A DNA stretch of 64,000 nt from Kappaphycus alvarezii (GCA_002205965.3 NADL03000513.1:2170001-2234000); one strand, 5' to 3'. Shown: positions 45,529-58,890, counted from the stretch's first letter. Numbers and translations are program-made. The notes: generated from the letters alone by a model not told the origin.

Positions 45529-46780
45529 TTGGGACATTTCGACATCACCGCAGCGTACCTGCACGAACCGTACACGCATAACAAACCAGTCTACATACGC
45601 GAACATCCACCCTTTAAAAGCGAGCTCCGCCATCCCAACCTCACTGGTCTACTCTTACGCAACCTCTATGGTACCCCCCCAGCCGCACACACGTACCACC
45701 GCGGACTGATGTCGCACCTGGAGTCACATGGCTACACCCAGAGCGAAGCTGATCGCTGTCTCTTCACCAAAGTAGCAAATGGCCTGCCAATCCTTATTGC
45801 GGTCAGCATGGATGATTTCCTCCCGGTCTCCCCGTCCAAACAGCTTATCACAGACCTTTTCACCACCCTTCGCAAAATGTACACCATCAGCGACCTCGGG
45901 CATCCCACAACGTACCTAAAGTGGCACATCAACACGACAGCCACAGGGGACATTCATATATCACAACCACACATCGTTAAGTTCATCCTCCACAAAACTC
46001 GCCTCAAGGATGGGCACCCGCGATCCACACCTCTCCCCGAAAAATGCAACTGGCATGAGGCCGACGAGGCAGCCCCCCTCACCCTGCAACGTAAGCAACA
46101 CTTCCAACAAATTCTAGATGATCTGTGCTACATAACCGACAGCACGCGTCCAGACATCCAATACGCTGTCAACCGCCTTGCAGAAGTCATCCACAAGCCA
46201 ACATCCCACCACAACCGACTACTTACCTATTTAATACAATACCTAAAAGGAACGGCTCAACATGGAATCACGTTCCGCAAGTCCCCGCGACAACAGCAAC
46301 GCGGTCATCCCATTGTCACGTACAGTGACGCCGATTTCGCAAACGACAAAGATCGCAAATCGCGCTCTGGTATTGTTCACACAGCATGGGCTTCCCAGTC
46401 AGTTGGACCAGCTCCAAGCAGCTTGTGGTTGCCAAGTCCACATGCTAGGCCGAGTACTTCGCAGGCTCAGCTGCTGTCCAACACACCTTATGGCTCCGCC
46501 GATTTATCCAAGACTGCCACATCGCTGCCACCCTACCGTCGAAGGTCCTCCTCGACAAAAACTCCTCGGTCCTAGTAGCAAACAGCAAAGCTACGACTAA
46601 GCGGCGGAAACTCATCGACATTGCCCACCACCACCTGTGCAACCACATCGCAAAGAAGAACGTTACCGTTCACCACGTACCCACCCACCGCTACGTTTCC
46701 GACCTCCTAACCAAGCCGCTGGGACGCCTCAACATCACCCGCCACAGCGCCGCTCTCAAAATCTCCCCGCTCCGGACCAT
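45529..46780 (+). pseudogene. Reverse transcriptase and RNase H of Copia B
   Basis: One open frame 45529-46575. RT: GHFDITAAYLHEPYTHNKPV, LLRNLYGTPPAAHTYHRGLM, GYTQSEADRCLFTKVANGLP and the catalytic motif ILIAVSMDDFLPVSPSKQLI (SMDD at 45805-45816, for the usual YVDD). Connection: TYLKWHINTTATGDIHISQP, DLCYITDSTRPDIQYAVNRL. RNase H: VTYSDADFANDKDRKSRSGI. After 46390 the frame shifts and the terminal piece (VTVHHVPTHRYVSDLLTKPL, GRLNITRHSAAL at about 46666-46754) follows. The first part of RT, including the tether before 45529, has a stop near 45472. Confidence 0.88.
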
Positions 46781-46939
46781 TGCAGCACCAACAATCAGCT
46801 ACGATAAGCTCCACCAAGCTCCAGCACGCCACCCCGAACCCCAACCACGCAATCCATCGTGCGCTCTTGTCCCTACGTTTTCACAGGGGACTGAAAAAGC
46901 ACCCAAGAAAACAAAGAAAATGTTGGGCAAAACCGCACA

Positions 46940-47045
46940 TGACAAAGCACCCAAGACAGACTGTCCTTGAGTAGAAGGAGTACAGAAGGCGATCCGCTGT
47001 CGACAAGTCACAAAATAAACAGAGCTAACCGTCTACGTTCCGTCA
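46940..47045 (+). repeat. 3' LTR of Copia B
   Basis: 106 bp, same ends as the 5' LTR. Confidence 0.92.
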
Positions 47046-50000
47046 ATGCAGTAGACTCTGGAGGGCTACGAAATGCACACTGCAGTACGTGCACGGGTTA
47101 CTTTCGGTAGGCTACTGTATGCTTTTGAGCATTCTGCCGACACGACAGTACAAGCGTACAGTACTATACTGTACTGTATATGACACATACTAAGTTAATT
47201 ATGGCCTACCGTAGCCAGTGTACATGGTAAGTACGAATTCATTCCTAGCACTCGTACCTTGTGCAACCTTTCCCGCACCTAACAACGTCACGACTCGGCG
47301 CCCCTCGCTTCTGAAGTCGTTCCCAAATTCTCCCCTTCCAAGCCATCTGAGTCCCTGGATCCTTTGCCAACTTTCCCTTGTTCGCCCCCAGTGTCTTGCG
47401 ACGCCCATTTCGCCTCAACTTCATCTACAATAAGGTCCTCCGCTAATCATCGCTTTTGCCGGCGCCGCAAGTTTCCAAAATGATGCGTTACAATTTGATC
47501 GTGGCTTCGATAGTCCTTTCCTTCGCTCCCAAAGCGTCCCTCATTACACTTGCTGCCACTTCCTTCCTTTGCCTCTACTGATCCTCTATGTAGTCCTCCA
47601 CCTCTCCAGCCTTCCCAACAGACCTAAAACCATCCTTACCGCGATCTAGGACGCTCTTGTTGCTGAATTTGTATCCTCAATGCTGTCTAAGATCCATCCC
47701 CTTACTTAATGTCCTCGAGTCGTACAGTGTCTTGGTTTACCGTCCATTTCGCCCTACTGTACACTCGCACCGTGTACCGTGCTGCACAGTACAGTACTGT
47801 TGCGGCTACCTCGGCTACCTCGTATAGTCAGCCACAAGAGTCTGACCAAGCTGCGTCTCCACAAACTGATGTCCTTTGTGGTCCAGGACCACGGAGACAC
47901 AGGCGTTTATGTAGACCTCATAGATGGGCTTAGGGGCATATTTCCGCTACACTGCAGTAACGCGACAGAAAATAGAAATTAAAATTCAACACAAATAGTT
48001 GTACTGTACATACCAATACCCGTTACCTGTACCCACCCTAACACGTGTCTATCGATCCTCTTTGTCTTCAGGAGGCGAAAATGACAATAATGACTCGAGC
48101 GGCTCCTTCGGCCGCCAGGGGTCCCTGCGGTTCAAGGGCCCCCAAAGGCGACTTCGTCAGCGTAGATGCGGCGGCGCTTCCGAGGCGCTTGACCAGGTGA
48201 TGAGAGCGGCGGCTACGAGGGTAACTGCGGCGGGAGCGGCGGCGGCGGCGATTACGGCGGCTGTAGCGGCGAGCTCGGCGAAAGCGTGGACAGCGAGGGT
48301 TCCTCCTCCTCTTTCTCCTGCGAGCAATCCTCTCATGCTTCTGGCAACTACTTGAACGCAGCACTGGCCGCCCAGACTGCCTCGATTGCGGTCTTTACTT
48401 CCGTCTTTAACATGCTGTGTAGAGTTTGTGACGTGCTTCCCCCAGCGGTATTGTCTCCGCCGCTGTTAACCTTAACTCATTTCTACTGCGGGCTTTATCC
48501 GCAACTATTGCGCTTCGTCCCTTCGACGCCCCCCTTCGTTCTCTTGCACTTGCTATGTATTGTTGCATTTAATTGAATATGTCTGTAGAACCGCTGTACC
48601 AAACTACTATTAAAGCCTCACGCGGCCTGCCCTGCTTGACTTTCAACCCCTTCCCGCCCAGTCAACTGGCCCCCGCATTCAACCTCATACCGGACGTTGA
48701 CTCCTGTGCCTTGAACACTTGGTGGTCAAATACATTCACCACGGTATTAGCCAGTTAGTCCATCTCAGGCCTTTTTGTAATTACCCGATGGTGTTCACCT
48801 CGGCTGTCAATGGATTTGTTCCACTCCGCGCATTACAACGACAAAGTGTCGTCAAAAAACTCCCAGGTGGCGGCGTTGCATCAATGACCCCATCTAATCA
48901 TAGGTTCGGCTGGCTGCATACGGATGTGCGGTGAGAAATGTTGCAGCAGGCTTCTCTAAGTATTCCTGGCGGCGGATTATTTGCTGAACATAAGCTTTCG
49001 TATGCAGCACAGGGATTGTAAACCTTTTCCCCTCGTCTTCTTTCCAGAATACCCTTGCTGCAGACTTGTATCAGGCTCGATACCAAATGCTGTGTAAATT
49101 TTCGGGCCTTTTTTTTCCAGAATCCCCGCTCTCAGTTTTTCCGGTAGACCACCATGTCAGTCAGAGAAGCCTTGATGGAGTTCTCAGGCAAACTGGATAA
49201 GGTGCCTATCAGCGCGTGAACAGCTTTGTGCACGGTCATGGGCTATGGTAGGATCATCCGGGCATCTGACTTGTTCGGAGTAAACGATGCTGGCCGCATA
49301 TGACTATTGGATTGTAACGAAGCTGGGGCAAATGTTGGTTCGATCGTTGTTGATGCTTCTCAGAGGGCTCGGTTTTACCGGCGGCTTTGTCCGTTTAAAC
49401 TGAGAAATCTTAAATCAAAGACGGACAGTCATGTGAAGAAAAAGCGTTTGAAATCGACCGCCTTTCACTTGAAAAACCCGAGCTGCGAGTCATTACTTTT
49501 CTGCAGAAAGTTACTGTAATCAACCGGACGATAGAGTGTACAAGATGGGCGCTCCTGGTAATGTAATTTTCACACAACTCAATGCCTACTGTACAGTACT
49601 GGCCTTGAACGTGCATTAGAACTATTGGCCACTTTTCATACTCAGCAAGGAATGCTTTGCAATAGTCATCATTCAAAGATGACGTGAGATATTCAGCTTC
49701 CGAGTCTCGTTGCACCAGTCTGAGTCGCGAAGTAGCAACTATTTTCTACATGGATTCAGCGTTGACACGGTAGAGCCGCTTGCCGGCGGACCAAACTTGT
49801 CATCGGCTCGTTGTTTGCCCGCGAGTGATATTGCATCTGACCTTGGTCAAATGCAATTGCAAGGACGCTTTTTGCACCCGGCGGTGTATGCATGCCGAGG
49901 CACAAATACGGCGAAGATGGAGCCGGCACTATACAGTATACTGTACACTTCGTACAGTATACATTTTCTTGTACATTGCACTGTATACTGTACTGTACAT

Positions 50001-51099
50001 TACGCACATTGTACATCGGACACACTGTACATTGGTTACAGTGTACATTGGTTACAGTGTACATTGGTTACAGTGTACAGTACATTGGGCACACTGTGCA
50101 TTGCCTACAGTCCCGAGAACTATCCCCCTTTTTGAGATTCAACCTGGCTTGATACCATCGGATCGCATGGGCTGTAGGCGACGAGCGGTTGAAGCGACTT
50201 GTCGAAAGATTTGTTGCGGACGCGAGCCTAGCGACTTGATCCAAAGCGGTACTTGCCATATTGCTGCTTCGAACGGTCCTATGTGGCGGATAACGGTAAT
50301 TTCAAGCGGGCGGGTATCGTAGACGGGGTGTCGTGGCGCACTGACTATGGCTCCTGGCGATCTGACTGCACAACTTCCCGCAAGAGGTTGGCTTGGCTTT
50401 GAAAGGGGAACACGGCTTACCGTCAGCAACCTCCTTGGTACGCCTCGCAGGGATTGCTTACACCCGTCTCGTGCGTGCGAAGATGTGGAAGGCAGCTGAA
50501 ATCACGCTTTACCCAGGAAGTCATGTTCAGGGGCGGGTGTTTGACAACTAGGGACCCTTGCGGTTACTTAAGGGTATTTGCCCTTGTCTTAATTCGCGTT
50601 ATACTGAGGTCAGAGATGAAATCGCGACCTACCTACAGGGTCTATAGGGGCCTGGAGTCCGACTCCGCTCTCGAGAATTCCAGATCTTCCGTTTCAAGTT
50701 GCGATTCCATGCTGTCTATTCCTCCCTCTGACCTGTCCTATGGTTTCGGCGGAGGTCTTACCGTTTTACCACCGCCTCCGGCAAATCGGTTTAAGTTATC
50801 TAGTGGGCTGCTAATCGTCCGCTCATTTCACCTTGAAATGCCTTATTTCTTCTCCGGTATCGTTATTTCTTCTGATTTACGCGTTGGATATCTTTTCGAT
50901 TAGCCTTAGGGTGTCCGTAAATAATCTTTTTTTCTGGATTGCAGCTTTCCCGCACATTACAGCCGATCTTCCGTAGGCGATTTGCGTGGGCTCTTGCCTC
51001 TTTTCATCCCACTTCGGACTCCAGGAGGTATACAACCCTCACAAGGTATTCTTTAGCGACGTAAGGACTGAATCAGGGCTTCATTATTTTCTTCCCTTC
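47046..51099. other. Long stretch without a supported gene; GC-rich low-complexity segment and repeats
   Basis: Bases 48150-48350 are GC-rich and repetitive. The three plus frames give an Ala-rich run (RVTAAGAAAAAITAAVAASS), a Gly-rich run (NCGGSGGGGDYGGCSGELGE, open from 48193 to 48576) and an Arg-rich one, so none can be preferred. 48900-49140 has three open minus frames with no motif. TACAG/CTGTA motifs occur near 47141-47180, 47785-47800, 49585-49600 and 49920-50110. The segment 50450-51100 may be the 3' end or LTR of the Gypsy relic that starts next to it. Confidence 0.45.
50029..50076. repeat. Three tandem copies of a 16-bp unit
   Basis: ACATTGGTTACAGTGT is repeated three times without change inside a longer run of GTACA/TACAG-rich sequence (49920-50110). 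Confidence 0.9.
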
Positions 51100-53050
51100 G
51101 GTTTTATTGAGCTACACCGACCTCAATAGAACGCGATCTCCAATACTGAAATTCATCGAGTAAACGCGCTTGTCACACTCTTTCTTGGCTCGTTTCCTTG
51201 ATCTTCTTCCCTTCTTGAGTAGATTCTTACGTAGGCGGTATAGTTTTCTCTCCAAGTCCTCTTTTTCGTCCTGAAGAAACACTGTGTCCATTTCTACCAA
51301 AGCTTCGAGGGTTTCTATTCAGAACCTGGCCTTATATGGAGTCATGCCTGTTGCTGCGCAGATCCCTGTGTTGAATCATAGACATGCCAGAGCGACATGG
51401 GCGTCCCAGCCGCTATGTTCAAGCGAGACGAAGCTGGCAATATCTTTAACGAAAGTTCGATTTGAACGTTCCACTGTCCGTTTGGCTTGCGGATGCATAG
51501 AGTAGGTCTTCATACGTCCAATTACTAACTTCTCCGTTAGATTTGTCATCACTTCACCCGTTAAGTTTGTACCTCCGGACAAGAGATGTTCCATTGGTCC
51601 AAATATCGAGATCTATTCCTCGATTAGCACTTTTGCGATAGTTTCTGCCTTCTCATCATGGACTGTCCGTGCTCGGACCAGCGGGTGCAGACATCCACCA
51701 TTGCTAGAACTTTGAGGTTTCCTCTCTTCGAGCGAGTTGTGATTATTTGGACCTCAAATGAGACAGTCTGGAATCTTCTTTGCGGGTGAACTATCTCTAG
51801 AAGAGCCATATTGCGTAACCGGTTAATTTCTGCTACCGTACATAGTAAGCAATTCTTGACGTGGGTCGCGGCGTCGTTAGCCATGCCTTCTCACCAGTAT
51901 CATGGCCGCAATTTGGCTGAAGTCTTCCTCAAACCGTAGTTCCCGGTGAGTTTTGAGCCGTGTACCCATTCTAGCACTCTGATCACCAAGTAAATTTGCA
52001 CTACAACTGGAAGCTACCGCACTGGCGAAGTAATCCTACATCATCGAAGAGAAGTCCCTTCTTGTCCGCTGCGAACTGATACACGTTTCCGAACTTTCTT
52101 CTTTGTTCGAGGCAAATATCTGCATCACGTGGCTTTTTCGTCGTGAATAGTTGTCCAGACCAGCCTCCTTCTCCTTCTGCACCGGAATTAAACTCCCCGC
52201 CATTTTTCGAGGACTGCTGCCACCCGTTCTTTGTCCGCCATATCTTCGGCTATTTCTAGGCTGACCTGTGACATGTCACCATAACATCTTTGACAAAGCG
52301 GCTCGTGGACAGCGTCCCTACTCAGGGTGTCTGGGACGACCAATTAGGGTCTATTTCGGAACTCAACGATGAAATAATAGTCCTGTAATTCTAGTACCCA
52401 TTTAGCCAGCTCTTGAATACGGTGTTTCAGGCTTAGCAGACATTTGAGAGACAAGTGGTACGTGAAAAGTATGAGCTTCTCCACATGGAGATAATAACTT
52501 CACTTCAGAAGCGCATCAACCACCGCCAGGCACTCTCTTTTTGTTGGTGCAAAATTCGTTTCTGCCTTTTGGAGTATGCGGCTGGAGAATGATACTGGTT
52601 GCCATGTTCCGCCTTCATTCTTTTGAAAAAGCACTCCTCCGAGGCCGTTTGAACCTGTGTCCGTCATGATCCTTTCCTATGCCCCCTTTTATGGTGGAGC
52701 TAGTATGACTGGGTCTTTTAGCTGGTCCTTCAGCTCTTTCCATGCCTTAAGGTGCGCTTCCCCCGAGCGTTCCTTCCAATCTGGAATTATCGGTCGCTTT
52801 CCGTGCCATTTTACTTGGAGAACACGATTAATTTCAGCACATCATACAGGAGAGCTGCGATATCAGCAAAGTAATCCACGAAGTCTGCGAAGAAGTTCAT
52901 CAACCCAAGAAAGCCCATAAGCTCATCGCCTGAAGCGGGCTCCATAAGGTTTCTTATGGCCTCCGTGTGAAGATAAGATGGGTTCAGCGCTTCTTTTCCT
53001 ACTCTATGGCCCAGGTTGCGCTCTTTACTTTTTTCTAAATTAAATTCCAC
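51100..53050 (-). mobile_element. Truncated Ty3/Gypsy relic 3 (RNase H and integrase only)
   Basis: Only the second half of pol is present. At 53050-52811: LGHRVGKEALNPSYLHTEAI and LMGFLGLMNFFADFVDYFAD (RT thumb/connection). RNase H follows at about 52680-52400: MTDTGSNGLGGVLFQKNEGG, WQPVSFSSRILQKAETNFAP, TKRECLAVVDALLK. Integrase at 51884-51112: CLLCTVAEINRLRNMALLEI, RFQTVSFEVQIITTRSKRGN (first catalytic position Glu, not Asp), LLSGGTNLTGEVMTNLTEKL (second Asp lost), MHPQAKRTVERSNRTFVKDI (Glu kept), C-terminal NFSIGDRVLLRSV. The 5' part of pol is missing exactly where the AT-rich island begins. It belongs to a different Gypsy lineage from relics 1 and 2. Confidence 0.85.
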
Positions 53051-56000
53051 GAAACAAAATGTATTTGCTATTAATTTCGTTACGAAAAACTTTTGACAAT
53101 TTTCAGAAAATTCATAAATTATATCCCGAATTAGTTTTCTAAAATCGCTTTGATGTTTTCAGAGACGAAAATCTCCGAAAGAAGTTTGAATCTAGGGATG
53201 AGAATTTAAACCTAATGGATTCGGCTATTGGCGCACTAACTATGGAACATTTTCCGTATAGAATCAATGAATGCCAAATTTCAGAAGGAACTCGAAATCA
53301 ATTGCATTGAGCAGCGTATTTTTAGTTTTTCAGAAGTTTTCGGAGGACCTTCTTCTGGTATTGATTCAACTTAGGTAGATATGTTTCTTAACAGATATTA
53401 AGTATTTTTAATAATGCGGTTAAACAATAAAACTTTCAACTCAGAAGAGCAGAAAGTGACCCAATCTAATTTTTCGGGAAACTAAATACTTCAAAAAATA
53501 ATAGAACACGAACCAAGTGGGATCAATTGAAAAAAAAATGCTGCTCATTGAGGTCTTAAATACTCCAAACATTTCCGAGTTAGTATCAAAGCGTGTAACT
53601 GCAGACGGATTAATGCTTAGTTTTAATTTTTCCACTAAAATGATAGTTCACAGTCCAATTCATGCATATCGGGTAACGGATGAAATATATATGATATAAT
53701 TATTGCAGGGAATTTAAAATAATGGAAAATGAAAAAGCAAAATGAAGTGACCTGTCTCAGAAAGCATATCTCTTTGTTTAGTTCCTTTAGAAGAGCTCAT
53801 TTGATGTAAAATCACTACGTAGCAGAGTTTCTGTTCAAATTTTCTCCGTCCAACAGTAATTTGTTTTACGGACCATAGATTCAGGTTCAGAATTCGTTTT
53901 TCGAGTATAGTTATCCCCTGCAGCATATAAAGTCCTTCAGGTACATCAAATAACGAAGGATAGTGTCATAGTATGTTGGTATGCTATATTCTTTAGCTTG
54001 GAAACAAATTATGATGTATATACTCATTTGCCTGCAAATCATTTTCTACAATTATTTCGTGGTGATTTTTCATTATCATTTTTCGTCGAAGAAATTGACC
54101 CTTCTTCAACATCGAAATCATTAACAATATCCTGCAAAGTCATGAAGAAATTCATCCTTGTCAGAAAATACCAAACCAGTATCTTGTATTATTCTTTCTC
54201 TTCCTGTTTCCTCCTCATATTTGCAGCTCCTACCCAAAATTCATTGGCTCTCTTTACGCAATAGGTGTAGGAAGTACGCGACCCACAAAAATTAATCCTG
54301 AGATAGGATCTGGAACCCTGAGACCCTCTCTATAGCCACTAAACACGAATTAATTTTTATTTTCGACCAAGAAAACGGAGTATCAACGTCAAATAAATAC
54401 CAAATTTATAGATTTTTACTGAGCAAACAACCGCGATAAGCTTTATTAGCTAATAAAGAGGTAATACAAAAACTAAATTTAACTACATAGCAAGCGAAAA
54501 ATGGAATTCGATGATGAGAAATGAATTCAAAGACATAATATGACCTTTTCAGAGGTCAAATTAACTCTTTTGATCACTACTAAAAATTTATGGGCTGAAT
54601 CTCATGGAAATTTGTCCTGAAGTCTACCATGAATAGATCATTCTACAATTTTTTTCCATATTTTTCCAGAAGATCTACGCAGCCAAGGTTTTTCTTGTCT
54701 TATTTCTCAAAAATAAACAATATTCGAGAGAATGGTGGATATTTTGAGATTCAGTGGAACCCAAAATGGAATTAATGCTTTAAAGACAGAATATTCCAGT
54801 CTAAAAATAATCGGAAATTACCTATGGAGATTCCCTTGAGCTCGCTGAGCATACAGAGGGATTAGTTATATCCCTAATTATCTACGGTCATTAATTTCTT
54901 GCGCTGTTATATACCATTCAAATGAAGAAAACTATCGCCTGCGTTTGAGGAAGTTTCCTGAAAATTTTTCAAGAAGTCAGCACTCAACGACTATAAAGGT
55001 GATCCGAGAACCGTTGCTCTGGAATATAATTTATGCTTTTCACTGCTCTCCGGTATCTAAGTAGGATAAAAAAGCTAGAGATTAATTTTTACGTATGTAT
55101 TTTCTTTGTGACGCGACAGTATAATATTGAACAAAAAATGAAACTCCCATACGACTCCGAAAAGAAAAATTAACTCGAGATTATAATATGAAAAAATTTC
55201 TTCTCCATATATAAACTCTATTTCAAGTCCGTAGCCTTTATGTACTCCTTTCCTGATTGTCAACATAGCCTTTTTTGTTCAATTTAAATCCTTTTCTAGA
55301 TCTTAAGAGCGACGTGGTTCAATATTTAAGAAAAATTTGGATATTTCAAGTCTTTTTACGGAACTTATATATATATATGCAAATAAACGTTGAAGGTAGC
55401 TCGGAAGTGTCTTCAAGAATTTCAGCGTTCTAGCCTTCTGACTTTTAAGGAGAGCGTAAAATTGAAAACCAGATAATTTTGATGTGAACAGAGAAAACAT
55501 AATCACATAAAGTTTTTGAAGGTTTTTGACGGCTTAAACGGTTCCAAAGTGTGAAATAGAAAAGAAAGGATTAAAAATGTGAACATGAGCCCATTTTAAT
55601 ATGCAATTGCAAAGTAACCATATGAAGCTAACAGATGGAAATGATGTCTTCGAAGTACGTAACTTTAAGAGAAGCTCCATATGATCACTGAAACCTGCAA
55701 TTTATGCGTAAAAGTGTATGACACGGGATTTTTAGTGTGACGAGGCCAAAGAGGTAGACTAACCAAGTTTTCAGAAATTTGATGATCGAAATTAACAAGA
55801 GCTACAAATAATGGACTGTTTTAAATCTATAGCATTATTAAAATATTGTAAAAAATAATATACCCATCGGAATCACTACCCTAGGAGTTTCATCCGAAAC
55901 TGTAAAATATTTAACAAATCGCTTCTGATTTCTTTGAGTAATGAGTTCAGAAGTTACATCATATTGACTATTCACCACAAAATAATCCAATAATTTCTCT

Positions 56001-58890
56001 CTCAGCATAAAATAAATGGGAATACTAATTATCATTGTTTTTATAAATAATAAACATGTGTTATTCGTATTTAATACTGATATAAGAGTGTCCCTAATGG
56101 TTTTTGAACGAAGTATAGTAACCTTTGAACCTAAAATGTTTTGCCCATCATTTTAATTGATCCGAGCAAAAGATTAGACTTTATTTTCTAAAGACTCCAA
56201 TAAATGGGGGTCAAAAGTCAAACATATGTACATATTATAAATGAGACAATCGCTCCATACAAAAAAACGAATAAGAGTGATTTTTATAAAATATTGGAAG
56301 AATATAAAACTTATGCTGGTCGTCATTTACTTTTTTTCTAAGGAGCTAAAGTATTTCAGGGGGAAAATATGAAAATAAATTTCTGGAGCCCAATAGACTG
56401 CACGTACCGTCAATGAATGTAAGTCATTCTACGTGAACTTTGGGCCAAGAGTCCCCAACCATCACTGCGATCACAAGTCTGGTATTCACGGATGAGGCAG
56501 TCATCCATGAGTTGTTTCCTGGCTAGCCTCCAGTTCCCTATGATTTTCAGTCTTTCTTCCTTTTTAATAAACAATTCAGATTCAGGATATGGAGCGAAAT
56601 ATCAAAAGGAACCGGAGCCCATACATTGAATGAAAGGTTATAGCCATGTCTTTCTCAATTGCTACTTTGATTCCATACTGAAGGACATACGGTAGTTAAT
56701 TTGCGTCCTTTATAGCTGTAACAGAGTTAATTACGGCTCACCGCACCGATGCAATGCCTTTGTCGCACTTTCTTGGCAGAGTAGCTTATAACTTATATAA
56801 GATTGGAGGGATCCGAATGGGTAGTGTGGTAAAACGCGCTTGAACGATAGCTAGTGTGATAGTTGAGGAATACTGAACATATGAAAGCAGTACATGTGGA
56901 CGTTTTTCTGCGGTATAATTAGAGTCGTACAGTTGGGATTAAATATATTTTATTTGAAATTATCAGGGTTCATACTGGTATGTGACGTAATTGCACTTTT
57001 TTTGCAAGGTTTCGAAATGTTGTAATTAGTGATGCAAGCTGTTTTCACTTCTTCATTTAGTATATTATTTCAAATCAGATAGCTTCCTGAGGCGTTTCCG
57101 CGGTAGAAGTTGACAGAGACGCTAAAGATCCCCCAAGGAGTACCTCGTGCCAAAAATAATCGCGGTTGTGATTAAAACATAAAGAACGCTGCATCATAAC
57201 ATCAGCTACACGTTAACTTCAATTCTGCGAGATATTAACTAGAATATAAATCCCCAAACTGTGGTAGAGTTATAACCGTTTTCATTTCTAAAAACGTGGT
57301 CATTTTTTGAAATTGTATTGTTTACTGCAATCTTGATCAACCTTGCGACAATGCCAACCTTTAAAAATTGATGAAATTTTGTTGAATAGATTTCTGTGGG
57401 AATGATAGTGAACTTGCATTTCTCCTAGACTAGACCAGAAAATCTGAAAAGCAACAGCTGCTGCTTGAGTATGTGTAACACAGATATGTCCAGTACAAAT
57501 TTTTTATTTCCAGCTACCATGTCGGTAGTCACTTATGGTCTGCTCTCTCTTCATAAAAATGATCTGAACTACAGAATCGAGAAAGGTAAGTGAACTCCGA
57601 AGCATCTATTCATATAGATATCTTGAAGAGTCTCATTTTACTCTTCTACAATAAGAAATCCAAAAACACATGAATAACGCATTCAAAACAAGAAAATTTA
57701 TCACATGATATTGCGTTTATTATAGATATTAAAACAGCTTACGGCCAAGCCGCATCTAGAAAAATTACTCTACAAAATTTTCACTGCAATGCAGATCGTA
57801 ATTTACATCTAATTCGTCGCACTTGAAACAGAGAAATAGACGCCAATCTTCAGTCCACGAGAAGCCGTTCTTGGAATTTCCCTAAAAAAGTGGCCTACGC
57901 GAGACTTAGTAAGAGTTGATGGGGAATTTAGGCAAGTTATGCAAGAAAAAATTTTCATCTTCTTGAGAGCGGCAATTATGATGGTTGGATTACCAATTTT
58001 TTTGCGCAATGGAATGATTGACATTGGCTGCGCAAATATATTTTATATTTGAAGTAAGAGTATATCGCGATGGAACTTGGGCGCTATGACGTATAATAAC
58101 TGAAAATGAATATCATTCCAAGTATAAAATAGACATTGCTAGATATCTAGAAAGAGAAATCAAAGCAGGAAATGAATATTAGTAAACAAATAGTGAGGGT
58201 CTTGTTTTTACTCCTAAGGAACTGTCAGAAATTCCTTAAACTTTCGTAAGTACCCATTAATGCATACATTTTCATCAAACAGTTATCTATAATTAAGTTT
58301 TGTTATTAAGGGCAATGTCTATGTCAACATAGAAACATTTACGAAACAGGATATTGCATAGCACAGTAGTGTCCTAGTAGTGGCTCGAAACTGAACTTTC
58401 TCTACCTTTGTTCACAATCCTTCATTCATACGCTAGTTATCTATACGTGAAGATATATGCTGACTCGGTTCTCGCAACAAACGATGGCCTCTCATCACAG
58501 CCTGAATATCTGATCTTATTTTGCGATAGTTCCGGGAAAGCGCATATACTGGAATGTCCCTGGAAGAAATTCAAGAGGGTAGTACCTCCAATCATGGGTT
58601 TTGAAGCGCATAAATTCCCTGATGTTTTTGACCGTTGTCATATTTTGCAAAAGGATTTGGAAAGTACGCTTGAAAAACATATTCCCTTGCATTGTTCTAC
58701 GTATTCGAAGCAGTTACTTGACTCGTTACAAATTAAAAGAGGAACATTCAGAATAGTAGCTCGTAATGGGTACTCAAACGCTGAAAAGAGTCCATGGAAA
58801 CCATAAAATGAGTATCATTAGCCGCGCTCCGCGATCAGCGAAAAATTTGTGTAATCCATGGCGAAAAGCACATTCCTTGAACATACAAAA
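53051..58890. other. AT-rich island, mostly without recognisable genes
   Basis: Base composition drops abruptly to about one third G+C by eye, against roughly 45-50% on both sides. Frames are short on both strands. One plus-strand segment (about 57890-58050) is open over 55 codons and protein-like: KWPTRDLVRVDGEFRQVMQE, KIFIFLRAAIMMVGLPIFLR, NGMIDIGCANIFYI; a frameshift later comes EVRVYRDGTWAL. I do not recognise it, but it may belong with the Copia fragment that follows. Otherwise nothing is identified. Confidence 0.55.
58408..58806 (+). pseudogene. Ty1/Copia RNase H fragment (third Copia lineage)
   Basis: A 132-codon open frame. KIYADSVLATNDGLSSQPEY (Asp of RNase H), LILFCDSSGKAHILECPWKK, FKRVVPPIMGFEAHKFPDVF (normally S-x-x-G-x-E-x-x-A, here GFEAH with Glu kept), DRCHILQKDLESTLEKHIPL and YSKQLLDSLQIKRGT. 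This is the layout of the RNase H region of Copia elements of the type found in fungi and some protists (FxDASFA.N.D..SQLGY...L.D). No RT precedes it in readable form. It differs from Copia A and B, which have the YSDADFAN type. Confidence 0.65.

Larger units (their letters stand above)
42473..47045 (+). mobile_element. Ty1/Copia retrotransposon B, full length, decayed
   Basis: Two LTRs of 106 bp (42473-42578 and 46940-47045), each TGACG...CGTCA. Flanks are ATACA (left) and ATGCA (right), a likely 5-bp duplication with one change. The order is Gag (42.58-43.55 kb), protease (43.67 kb), integrase (44.2-45.1 kb), RT (45.5-46.0 kb), RNase H (46.3-46.75 kb), as in Copia. It is better preserved than Copia A: RT and RNase H share one open frame of 348 codons, and the integrase DDE residues are kept. 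Confidence 0.94.

Noticed and set aside
48068..48364. Arg-rich minus-strand frame, possible basic protein
   Set aside because: GC-rich simple sequence gives Ala-, Gly- and Arg-rich frames at once; no way to prefer one.
50029..50076. Possible CRISPR-like array
   Set aside because: Units are directly adjacent with no spacers and the genome is eukaryotic.
49780..50322. 180-codon plus-strand open frame
   Set aside because: Crosses the 16-bp tandem repeat and pentamer region; repetitive translation (HWLQCTL) only.
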